Assembly (NCBI GenBank): GCA_025363655.1
Contig: JANYDK010000054.1
Span: 1 to 50,397 of the forward strand
DNA from: Deltaproteobacteria bacterium
GTDB lineage: Bacteria; Myxococcota_A; Polyangia; Polyangiales; JADJMO01
Length of the DNA: 50,397 bases
Reading direction: 5' to 3'
Shown: one piece after another, positions 25,455 to 32,561 of the stretch
Numbering within the stretch: position 1 is the stretch's first letter
How the letters are laid out: the number at the start of each line of letters is the position of its first letter
Notes under the pieces: model-generated
What the model was told of the DNA's origin: nothing
Database searches by the model: none
What the model saw: the letters and a program-made list of their open reading frames with translations, nothing else
Program-made: the position numbers and the translations under genes

Positions 25455-26183
25455 ATGAACATGCGCTCGATCGCCAGCGTTGCCGCCCTCGTCCTTCTCG
25501 CCGGCTGCACCCTCGAAACGGTCAACGCGCCTCCGGCAGCAGCTCCGCCTCCTGCGCCCGCGCCTGCACCGGCTCCCGCTCCCGCGGCCGTGGCTGCTCC
25601 GCCGGCGAACGGTGGCTCGATCAGCGCGGGCGCTGCGGTCGTCACGCCCGTCGGCGCCGCGGCGGCGACCGGAACGGTCTCCTGGGGCAACTGGTCGTCG
25701 GCCGGCGGTGAGAAGCCGAGCGACGCGTGCGTGAAGGAGTCGAACAAAGAGCTCTGCTTCGACGCCGTCGACAACAACTGCGACGGGCAAATCGACGAAG
25801 GCTGCGGCTACAACAGCGGTTCGCCTTCGGGGCTCCACTTCATCATCGCCTGGAAGGCCAACGTCGACCTCGACCTCCACGTCGTCGGGCCCGATGGCGC
25901 CGAGGTCAACTTCAAGCAGCGCGCGGGCGGCGCGCTCGTCCTCGACAAAGACTGCCACGGCGACGACTGCCCCGGCGGCAACGTCGAGAACGTCTACTCC
26001 AACGGGGCCATCCTCCGCGGGCACTACAAGGCGTTCGTCCAGCTCGGCAACTCGAAGACGACGAAGGATGCGTCGGTTCCGTTCATGTTCGGCGCCGGTA
26101 TCGGGGCCAAGGCGTACCTCGTGCCCTTCGTCATCAAGAACTCGGCCGGTGAGAAGAAGGGCTTCGAGTTCGACGTCATCTAG
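25455..26183 (+). CDS. Lipoprotein with YfaP/DUF2135-like domain
   Basis: ATG 25455 follows an AGGAG ribosome site at ~25443; the frame upstream is not signal-like. 242 aa. Signal MNMRSIASVAALVLLAGC with lipobox LAGC, then a Pro/Ala linker (residues ~22-50) and a Ca-binding-like NNCDGQIDEGC segment. A C-terminal domain follows with WKANVDLDLHVVGPDG, EVNFKQRAGG, GNVENVYSNGAILRGHYKAF and a final strand. The D-L-D-L-H-V-x-x-P-x-G motif is typical of YfaP/DUF2135-like proteins of unknown function. Likely outer-surface. Confidence 0.83.
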   Translation: MNMRSIASVAALVLLAGCTLETVNAPPAAAPPPAPAPAPAPAPAAVAAPPANGGSISAGAAVVTPVGAAAATGTVSWGNWSSAGGEKPSDACVKESNKELCFDAVDNNCDGQIDEGCGYNSGSPSGLHFIIAWKANVDLDLHVVGPDGAEVNFKQRAGGALVLDKDCHGDDCPGGNVENVYSNGAILRGHYKAFVQLGNSKTTKDASVPFMFGAGIGAKAYLVPFVIKNSAGEKKGFEFDVI

Positions 26184-26195
26184 CCCTTCCCCTCG

Positions 26196-26216
26196 CAGGC
26201 GACTTCATTGCGCCTG
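26196..26216. terminator. Hairpin between convergent genes
   Basis: CAGGCG and CGCCTG are separated by 9 nt, in the 33-bp gap between two convergent stops. It lacks a clear T-tract, so this is only a candidate bidirectional terminator. Confidence 0.3.
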
Positions 26217-27047
26217 TCAGCTCGGAAGCGCGTGCGGCATGCGAGACTCCTCGTGTGCCGCACCGCGTTTTGTCGCCCGCGGTTCGGCCGCCTGTCTCGT
26301 TTCGCGCGTCGCCGCATGCACGCGGTCGAGATAGTTCGAGAGGTTCGTACGTTCGGCGACGCGCTCGGCCTGCCACGGCGTGAGCGGAGTGCGCAGCGAG
26401 TGGACCATCGAAAAAATCGACAGATCGGCGACCGAGAGGTGCTCGCCCATCCAGAACCCGCGCTTCGGCGTGCGTGCTTCTAGGTGATCGAGCAAGAGCC
26501 CGAACGTCGCCCAACACGCTTCCGGTCCCTTGCGCCAGATGTCCCGCGCGACCAGGCTCCCCACGACTTTTTGCCGAATTTTCGGTGCGATCAGCGTGCG
26601 CACGAACCACGGCGCTGGTCCGAAGATGGCCACCCGCGTGCGCGGCCAGTTGGCGTCGTCGGCCCAACGTGCAGCGACGAGGTACCCACTGAGAGAGACG
26701 TCGGCCATCTCCTCCCAGAGGAGCGCCTCGGCCCTGCGCACGGGATCGGTCTCCACCTCGATTGTCCCCGGAGCGAGCTCGGCGATGCGCGCGAGGATGC
26801 GCGTCGAGTCGGCGATCGGGACGTCGTCGACGAGGAGCACCGGCGCCTGCATCGCGGGGTTGAGCTCTCGCAGCTCGCTGGGGTTGCCGATGCGGCGCGA
26901 GGTGTAGGGAAGCCCGGCGACCCGGAGCGCGCGATGCACCTTCATGCAGAAGGGGCTGAGGCTCTCGTGATCGGGGAGGCCGGTCTCGTGGAATTCGCAG
27001 AGGACAAGACTCGGGAGGACGCTCGGGAGGACGCTCGGTTTCGACAT
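26217..27047 (-). CDS. Glutathione S-transferase-like protein
   Basis: ATG 27047, 276 aa. The N-terminal domain resembles a thioredoxin fold: LVLCEFHE, LSPFCMKVHRALRVAGLPY (a C-x-x-x-HR helix), MQAPVLLVDDVPIADSTRI, where the cis-Pro site and the Asp-Ser glutathione site are clear. A long helical C-terminal domain follows with FWMGEHLSVADLSIFSMVHS, the G-x-x-x-T/S-x-A-D-x-x-x-x motif. The first residues repeat SVLP twice (12-bp DNA repeat). It is divergent from the WYL regulator with only 58 bp between, so that regulator probably controls it. Confidence 0.85.
   Translation of the reverse strand: MSKPSVLPSVLPSLVLCEFHETGLPDHESLSPFCMKVHRALRVAGLPYTSRRIGNPSELRELNPAMQAPVLLVDDVPIADSTRILARIAELAPGTIEVETDPVRRAEALLWEEMADVSLSGYLVAARWADDANWPRTRVAIFGPAPWFVRTLIAPKIRQKVVGSLVARDIWRKGPEACWATFGLLLDHLEARTPKRGFWMGEHLSVADLSIFSMVHSLRTPLTPWQAERVAERTNLSNYLDRVHAATRETRQAAEPRATKRGAAHEESRMPHALPS
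27010..27038 (-). repeat. 12-bp repeat CTCGGGAGGACG at the GST N-terminus
   Basis: Two full copies plus CTCGG encode the duplicated SVLP at the start of the GST-like gene. It may indicate a recent slippage, or that the true start is downstream. Confidence 0.7.
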
Positions 27048-27069
27048 GCCCCCTTCGTATCGCGACGCC

Positions 27070-27096
27070 TTGTCAGCCTTATGTCAGTTATGTCAC
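27070..27096. promoter_or_regulatory. Candidate operator: three TTxTGTCAG-type direct repeats
   Basis: TTGTCAGCC, TTATGTCAG and TTATGTCAC follow each other at 9-bp steps in the 58-bp gap between the divergent GST and WYL-regulator genes. Direct TGTCA half-sites next to YafY/WYL regulator genes are a plausible autoregulatory operator. Confidence 0.45.
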
Positions 27097-27105
27097 TGTA
27101 GGGCG

Positions 27106-27804
27106 ATGGCGACGGCGAATGGGAAAAAATCGGCCAAATCTCCGCGCCTCGAGCGGCTCTTCGCCATCGCCGAGCACCTGCGCGCGCGTCGCACCGGGGT
27201 CACTGCGGAGGAGCTGGCCGAACGCTTCGGCGTCACCTTGCGGACGATGTACCGCGATCTCGACGCGCTCCGCGACTCGTCGCTCCCGGTCAACGCCGAG
27301 CGTGGCCGAGGAGGTGGCTACGCGCTCGATCGCACGTATGCCCTTCCTCCCGTCAACTTCACCCCGCGCGAAGCCGCGCTGCTCGTCGCTTGCGCCAAGC
27401 ACGCCATCGACATGCGGCTCCTTCCCTTCGTCGACACCCTCGGCACCGCCGTCGACAAAGTGCGCGGTGCGCTGACGGCGTCTTCGCAGCGCGAGCTCAT
27501 CAAGCACATCGAGACGCTCCACTTCATCGGCATCCCGGCGCGGAGCCCGTCGCCCGAGGTGCGCTCGATCATCGAACGCGCGTGGTTCGAGCAAGCGGCA
27601 GTGACGATTTTCTACCACGGCGCCAACGATGCCTGCACCGAGCGGACCGTCCGCATCCGCTCGGTGGTGATGGAGCGCACCGAGACGCTCCTCAACTGTG
27701 ACGACCTCGACAAGGCCGAGTCCCGCCAGTTTCGGCTCGACCGGGTGCTGAAAGCACGCCTCGCCACGACCGAAGAGCGCGTCGGGGGCCCTCCGTATCG
27801 TTGA
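27106..27804 (+). CDS. YafY-like helix-turn-helix / WYL regulator
   Basis: ATG 27106 (232 aa); an in-frame ATG at 27046 would overlap the GST start and the operator repeats. The N-terminal DeoR-type HTH has TGVTAEELAERFGVTLRTMY then RDLDALRDSSLPVNAERGRG, exactly the YafY-family start. The middle helical region leads to a WYL-like domain (VTIFYHGANDACTERTVRIR). Such proteins sense small ligands or nucleic acids and control neighbouring genes; here the divergent GST is the obvious target. Confidence 0.9.
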   Translation: MATANGKKSAKSPRLERLFAIAEHLRARRTGVTAEELAERFGVTLRTMYRDLDALRDSSLPVNAERGRGGGYALDRTYALPPVNFTPREAALLVACAKHAIDMRLLPFVDTLGTAVDKVRGALTASSQRELIKHIETLHFIGIPARSPSPEVRSIIERAWFEQAAVTIFYHGANDACTERTVRIRSVVMERTETLLNCDDLDKAESRQFRLDRVLKARLATTEERVGGPPYR

Positions 27805-27823
27805 CTCCCCCCCCTCTAGAGCC

Positions 27824-27943
27824 CTACAACCGCTCGCCGCGACGCATCATCGAATCATCGAAAGGTGCGTCGGGAAGCTGGTATTTCAGATCGCCGGTGA
27901 TGCCGGTCGCGCCGTCCTTCGACCACGCCTGGAGATACGCGGA
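27824..27943 (-). pseudogene. Possible short C-terminal relic
   Basis: The minus strand reads AYLQAWSKDGATGITGDLKY then QLPDAPFDDSMMRRGERL and a stop. This is more protein-like than chance translation, but it has no start: its frame continues only as noise into the oppositely oriented EtfD-like gene. The family is not recognised. Confidence 0.25.
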
Positions 27944-30220
27944 ATGAACCCCGTCGCGATGCTCTCGATTCTCGTCGCCGCGCTGGCTGCCTTCGGGTGG
28001 TCGGCCAAAGGACGTCTGCAGCTGCTCGGTATCGGCAGCGAGGAAGGGCGTCTCGACCGTCCCCTGGACCGCGTCGACAACGTCATGCGGTACGCGGTCA
28101 AGCAAGAGAAGATGTACAAGTACCCGGCGGCTGGCCTCGCGCACCAGCTCATCTTCGCCGGCTTCGTCATCCTCCTCTTCCGCACGCTCATCCTCTGGGG
28201 TCGCGGCTTCTTCCCTTCGTTCGGGCTCTTTTTCCTCGCGCCTGGTCAGTACGCCGGCGACATCTACGGCTTCATCAAGGACGTCCTCGCCGTCCTCGTC
28301 ATCGGCGGCGCTTCGTTCTTCCTCTACCAGCGCGCGGTGGTGAAGCCCTCGCGCATGACCCTCTCCGGCGAGGGCATGCTAATCCTCGGCATCATCCTCA
28401 CGATGATGCTCGCCGACATCGTCTACGACGGCGCGGCCATCGCGCTGCACCAGAAGTACTTCGGCTATCAGCAGCTCACGCCCGAGCTCAAGGACTCGGT
28501 CGACACCATCGTCGCCCACCGCGTGCTCGAGGCCCGCGTCGGCGAGGTGCATTGGCACTGGATGGAGCCCGCCGGCACCGCCGCCGCGAAACTCTTCGAG
28601 GACTTCTCGCCAAACACGCTCGTGATCGTCGCCCACTCGGGCTTCTGGGTGCACTCGGCGCTGGTCCTCATCTTCCTCAATCTCCTCCCGCACTCGAAGC
28701 ACTTCCACATCATCACGGCGATCCCCAACATCTTCTTCGCCAGCGTCGCCCCGCGTGGTCGTCTGCCGTTCATCGGTGGCACCGAGCAGCTGATGGAGAA
28801 GGTCGGCGCCGCCAGCGAAGAGGAAGAGCCCGTCGCGCACCCCGGCGTCGGAGCCGGTCGCATCGAGCACCTCTCGTGGAAGTCGATCCTCGATTTCTAC
28901 ACCTGCACCGAGTGCGGTCGCTGCAGCGACAACTGCCCGGCGCACCTCACCGGCAAGCTCCTCTCGCCGAAGCACCTCACGCTCGATCTGCGCAACTACT
29001 TCTACAAGCACCAGAACGAGCTCAACGAGGGTGGGCCGCGCGCGGTCATCGAGGCCAACGTCCGCCTCGAGACCGAGCCCGAGACCGAGAAGGTCGACGA
29101 AGACATCGACTCGCCGCTCATCGCCAAGGTGAAGGCCCCGGTCGATCTCGTCGTTCCGAGCGATCCGGCGACCGGCATCATCCACCCCGACGTGATCTGG
29201 AACTGTACGACCTGTCGCGCCTGCGAAGAGCAGTGCCCGGTGCTCATCTCCTACGTCGACAAAATCGTCGAGATGCGCCGCAACGTCGTCATGGTCCGCG
29301 GCGAGTTCCCGCAAGAGCTGCAGCGCACGTTCACGGCGATGGAGACCAACGGCAATCCGTGGAACCTCTCCCGCCTCGATCGCGCGGCGTGGTCCGAAGG
29401 TCTCGACGTGCCGCTCCTCGTCGAGCACGCCGATGCGCCAGTCCTCTACTGGGTCGGCTGCGCCGCCAGCTACGACGATCGCGCCAAGAAAATCGCCCGC
29501 GCCACCGCCAAGTTGCTCAAAGCGGCGAAGGTCGACTTCGCGATCCTCGGTCAGGAAGAGAACTGCACCGGTGATCCGGCTCGTCGCGCCGGCAACGAAT
29601 ACCTCTTCGCCACGCTCGCCGAGGGCAACGTCGCGACGCTCAACGGCTACGAGGTGGCGAAGAAGAAAATCATCACCACCTGCCCGCACTGCTTCAACAC
29701 GCTGCTCAACGAATACCCCGATTTCGGCGGCAAATTCGAGGTCGTTCACCACACGACCTTCCTCCTCGAGCTGCTCAAAGAGAAGAAGCTGACGCCGAAG
29801 CGTCAGGTGGCCGACGCGCTCGTCTATCACGACAGCTGCTACCTCGGCCGCTACAACGACGTCTACGACGCCCCGCGCGAGATCCTCACGCGCATCAGCG
29901 GTTCGCTCGTCGAAGCCGAGTGGTCGAAGAGCAAGGGCCTCTGCTGTGGCGCCGGTGGCGCGCAGATGTTCATGGAAGAGCACGGCAGCGAGCGCGTGAA
30001 CAAGAAGCGCACGCTCCAGCTCCTCGACACCGGCGCGAAGACCATCGCCTCGGCGTGCCCCTTCTGCATGACGATGCTCACCGACGGTCTCAAGTCGGAG
30101 AACCTCGAAGAGAAGATTCGCCAGATGGACGTCGCCGAGCTCCTCGAGCAGGCGTGTGCGTTGGAGGAGTCGGTGCATGGGCACGCGCATGAAGCGCACG
30201 CGCATGTGGCTGCCGAGTGA
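27944..30220 (+). CDS. EtfD/FadF-like membrane Fe-S oxidoreductase
   Basis: ATG 27944 has GGAG at ~27931. 758 aa. The N-terminal ~260 residues hold five or six membrane helices with several His, as in a NarI-like heme-b domain. Two ferredoxin 4Fe-4S motifs follow: CTECGRCSDNCP from residue 321 and CTTCRACEEQCP from 421. Two CCG-type domains complete the protein (GCAASYDDRAKK...ENCTGD...CPHCF; CYLGRYNDVY...CCGAGGAQMF...CPFCM). This single-chain layout matches EtfD/FadF-type proteins that pass electrons from electron-transfer flavoprotein to quinone in fatty-acid oxidation. No etfAB genes are in view. The tail is His-rich. Confidence 0.9.
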   Translation: MNPVAMLSILVAALAAFGWSAKGRLQLLGIGSEEGRLDRPLDRVDNVMRYAVKQEKMYKYPAAGLAHQLIFAGFVILLFRTLILWGRGFFPSFGLFFLAPGQYAGDIYGFIKDVLAVLVIGGASFFLYQRAVVKPSRMTLSGEGMLILGIILTMMLADIVYDGAAIALHQKYFGYQQLTPELKDSVDTIVAHRVLEARVGEVHWHWMEPAGTAAAKLFEDFSPNTLVIVAHSGFWVHSALVLIFLNLLPHSKHFHIITAIPNIFFASVAPRGRLPFIGGTEQLMEKVGAASEEEEPVAHPGVGAGRIEHLSWKSILDFYTCTECGRCSDNCPAHLTGKLLSPKHLTLDLRNYFYKHQNELNEGGPRAVIEANVRLETEPETEKVDEDIDSPLIAKVKAPVDLVVPSDPATGIIHPDVIWNCTTCRACEEQCPVLISYVDKIVEMRRNVVMVRGEFPQELQRTFTAMETNGNPWNLSRLDRAAWSEGLDVPLLVEHADAPVLYWVGCAASYDDRAKKIARATAKLLKAAKVDFAILGQEENCTGDPARRAGNEYLFATLAEGNVATLNGYEVAKKKIITTCPHCFNTLLNEYPDFGGKFEVVHHTTFLLELLKEKKLTPKRQVADALVYHDSCYLGRYNDVYDAPREILTRISGSLVEAEWSKSKGLCCGAGGAQMFMEEHGSERVNKKRTLQLLDTGAKTIASACPFCMTMLTDGLKSENLEEKIRQMDVAELLEQACALEESVHGHAHEAHAHVAAE

Positions 30221-30236
30221 GCGAGAGACGAGACGA

Positions 30237-31415
30237 CTAACCCCCGTCGCCGCACTTCGACGGTGACGGCGGGCCGGGGTCTTTCAACGTCGTCGGCGGC
30301 ACGATCGGCATCAGGTCGAAGCCGAGGCCGACCGAGATGCCGTCGCAGGTGACGCCGGTCGCCTGCAGGTTCGTCGCGCCGATGACGAGGTCGGGGAAGT
30401 TCTGCACCGTCTTCAGGAGCGTCGTGTAGAGCGTCGTGCCCGGGCAGACCCCGCCATTTTCGGCGATCGGTCGGATGAGCGATTCGAAGCCGGCGATGGG
30501 AAGGCCGCCGGAGATGATGCCATCGGTGGCGGTGGTGTGATCGGCCGAGAGCTTGAAGGTGATGACCGAGCCCTCGAGGATGAGCTCGGTGCTGAACGAG
30601 CCGAGCGGCAACTGCAAATCGTTGCGCTGCGGTTCACCAGACGCCCAGACACCGTTCTTGATGAAGCCGAGATTGAAGACGATCTTCGGCTTCGCGATGT
30701 CCCCGCCGGTGACGGAATCGAGCGCGATTGCCCGCTGATCGGTGCCATCGAACTTCGGGACCCAATCGCCGTCGGTCGGTGAGGCGCGATAGAGGCTGGC
30801 GGGCGCGTAAGGATCGTCGGCGCCGTCGTCGACGTCGTCGATGCGAAAGAGCAGCGTCCCCGAGCCCTTCAGCAGGCCGGCGTTGAGCGTGTCTTCGACG
30901 CCGGGGTTGGAGAGGATGACGATGGGGACGATCTGCGAGCCCCAGTTGTTGTCGCGGCAGAAATCGCCATCGACGAGGACGTCGGTGCTCGCGCCGGAGA
31001 CACGAAGACACGTGCCGACGTTGTCGCGCGACTCCTTGTCACTCGTGCAGACGTGGTCGATGTCGTAGCCCCACTCGCGCCACGCTTCCTTCGACTTGCT
31101 CGAGGTGTGCGTCTGACTGCCGAGGTAAAAGTGCTTCATGAGAAGCCAGATCGTCTTGCCTTTGCCCGAAGCGACGGCTGCGCCGGGGGGACGCGTCGGC
31201 GGCAAGACGTTGACCGGACCGGCGTCACCACCGTCGGCGATCGTCTCCGCAGCGTCGGCTGTATCGACCCGAGGTCCGCTGTCGACCGTGGCGATGTCGG
31301 GCCCCGAGTCGGTCGTCTGACCGCGCGGCTCGAGGCCGTCGTAGCCGAGGATGGCCGCGCAAGCGAAGGGCGCGAAGAGCAGCGGCAGCGCCACCGCGGC
31401 GATCAACCGCTTCAT
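30237..31415 (-). CDS. Lipoprotein of unknown function (392 aa)
   Basis: ATG 31415. Signal MKRLIAAVALPLLFAPFAC with lipobox PFAC, an Asp/Ser/Thr linker to residue ~75, then a large domain with RPPGAAVASGKGKTIWLLMK near its start and several Asp/Gly turns (DGDFCRDNNWG, LFRIDDVDDG). The domain has four to six Cys. It resembles other myxobacterial lipoproteins of this size, but no family or catalytic motif is clear. It is convergent with the EtfD-like gene, 16 bp apart. Confidence 0.78.
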   Translation of the reverse strand: MKRLIAAVALPLLFAPFACAAILGYDGLEPRGQTTDSGPDIATVDSGPRVDTADAAETIADGGDAGPVNVLPPTRPPGAAVASGKGKTIWLLMKHFYLGSQTHTSSKSKEAWREWGYDIDHVCTSDKESRDNVGTCLRVSGASTDVLVDGDFCRDNNWGSQIVPIVILSNPGVEDTLNAGLLKGSGTLLFRIDDVDDGADDPYAPASLYRASPTDGDWVPKFDGTDQRAIALDSVTGGDIAKPKIVFNLGFIKNGVWASGEPQRNDLQLPLGSFSTELILEGSVITFKLSADHTTATDGIISGGLPIAGFESLIRPIAENGGVCPGTTLYTTLLKTVQNFPDLVIGATNLQATGVTCDGISVGLGFDLMPIVPPTTLKDPGPPSPSKCGDGG

Positions 31416-31474
31416 CGCTCGCAGGTTAGCACGACGCCGTCATCCGCCACGTCTCGTGCGTCGTTGCGTCTTAC

Positions 31475-31626
31475 GGAAGCGTCTCGTTTCGCCAAAGATT
31501 GCTCCGCAACTTTGGCCGCTTCCGATGATCTCGCTCCGCTCGGTCACGGAAGCGTCTCGTTTCGCCAAAGATTGCTCCGCAACTTTGGCCGCTTCCGATG
31601 ATCTCGCTCCGCTCGGTCACGGAAGC
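31475..31626. repeat. Tandem 73-bp hairpin unit, two copies plus 6 bp
   Basis: Two identical 73-bp units (31475-31547, 31548-31620) are followed by GGAAGC. Each contains a long inverted repeat, GGAAGC...GCCAAAG...CTTTGGC...GCTTCC, and a second small palindrome (CTCGCTCCGCTCGG). The right copy begins at the stop codon of the esterase gene. It could act as a doubled terminator or be a REP-like mobile element. Confidence 0.85.
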
Positions 31627-32561
31627 ATGGGGTTGCGCTCGAAGAACGAGAGCACCATCGAGGTCGCGTCGAGATCCTTGCTCCCGCCGTAGCCGGTCGA
31701 GCTCGGGCCAGGCCACGTATGACCGAGCTTGAGATCGCGGCAGAGGGTCACCTCGAGCGGGCTCGGGCAGGTCATGTAGCGGACGCACTGGGCGTTGCCT
31801 TGGGCGTAGGTCTCGTTGACCTCGCCGCGCGTGCAGCCATCGGCGGCGAGCCAGGTGTCGATCACGGTCGCCACCGAGCTCCAGCCTTTCGCTTCGGTTC
31901 CCTCGAATTTGACGATTCCGTCGGCCTCGCCGTGCACGTGAAGCACGGAGACGCCGCGCTGAGGCGCGCACGTGGGGATGCCGAGCGTGCCGCCGACCGA
32001 GGCGATCGACGCGAAGAGATCCGAGGCCTCGCAACCGAGCCGATGGGCGAGGAAGCCTCCGTTGGAGAAGCCGGTGGCGTGGATGCGTCGCTTGTCGATG
32101 CAAGCTTCAGCGGCGATCGTCGCCACGAGCTCGCGTGCCATCTTCACGTCGTCGATCGCGAGATCGACCGCGTCGCCGCAGCAGCTCCCGGCGTTCCAAC
32201 TCTTGCCGACGCCGAGGACGCGCGCGATCACCCAGCCGCGCGCCGTCGCCGCCGCGGTGAGCCCGGTCGTTCGTTCGAGCTGATCGGGATCGCCGCCCCA
32301 TCCGTGGAAGGCGAGGAGGAGCGGCTTCGGAACACCTGGATTCGGGGGAGGCGCGTCGACGGTGAAGCTCCGTTCGATGCCACCGGTTACGAAGGTGCGC
32401 GGACCGGTCTGGAGATGCGGCGCCACGCACGGATCGACTGGTTTTTGCGGCGCCATGGTGATCTCGCCGTGCGCTTGGCCGGGTGGATCCTGCGACGCCG
32501 CGCGCGTGCACCCGAACGCGAGGGGCAGGGTGAGCGCGAGGAGCCTGGCGCGCTTCGTCAT
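31617..32561 (-). CDS. Esterase lipoprotein (LpqC / PHB-depolymerase-like)
   Basis: ATG 32561 (314 aa) overlaps the preceding kinase stop (ATGA); the frame upstream is kinase antiframe. Signal MTKRARLLALTLPLAFGC with lipobox AFGC. The alpha/beta-hydrolase domain has the oxyanion region LLLAFHGWGGDP, the nucleophile elbow GFSNGG (the usual G-x-S-x-G), an Asp in HVHGEADGIV and the catalytic-His region DLKLGHTWPG. Such proteins cleave polyhydroxyalkanoate, feruloyl or other esters outside the cell. Co-translation with a receptor-like kinase gene is notable. Confidence 0.88.
   Translation of the reverse strand: MTKRARLLALTLPLAFGCTRAASQDPPGQAHGEITMAPQKPVDPCVAPHLQTGPRTFVTGGIERSFTVDAPPPNPGVPKPLLLAFHGWGGDPDQLERTTGLTAAATARGWVIARVLGVGKSWNAGSCCGDAVDLAIDDVKMARELVATIAAEACIDKRRIHATGFSNGGFLAHRLGCEASDLFASIASVGGTLGIPTCAPQRGVSVLHVHGEADGIVKFEGTEAKGWSSVATVIDTWLAADGCTRGEVNETYAQGNAQCVRYMTCPSPLEVTLCRDLKLGHTWPGPSSTGYGGSKDLDATSMVLSFFERNPMLP

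Noticed and set aside
28379-30205. 608-codon open frame on the minus strand
   Set aside because: Antisense shadow of the EtfD-like gene, whose Fe-S cysteine motifs are unmistakable on the plus strand.
31475-31626. Two-unit repeat as a CRISPR array
   Set aside because: The two 73-bp copies are directly adjacent with no spacer, so this is a tandem duplication, not repeat-spacer structure.
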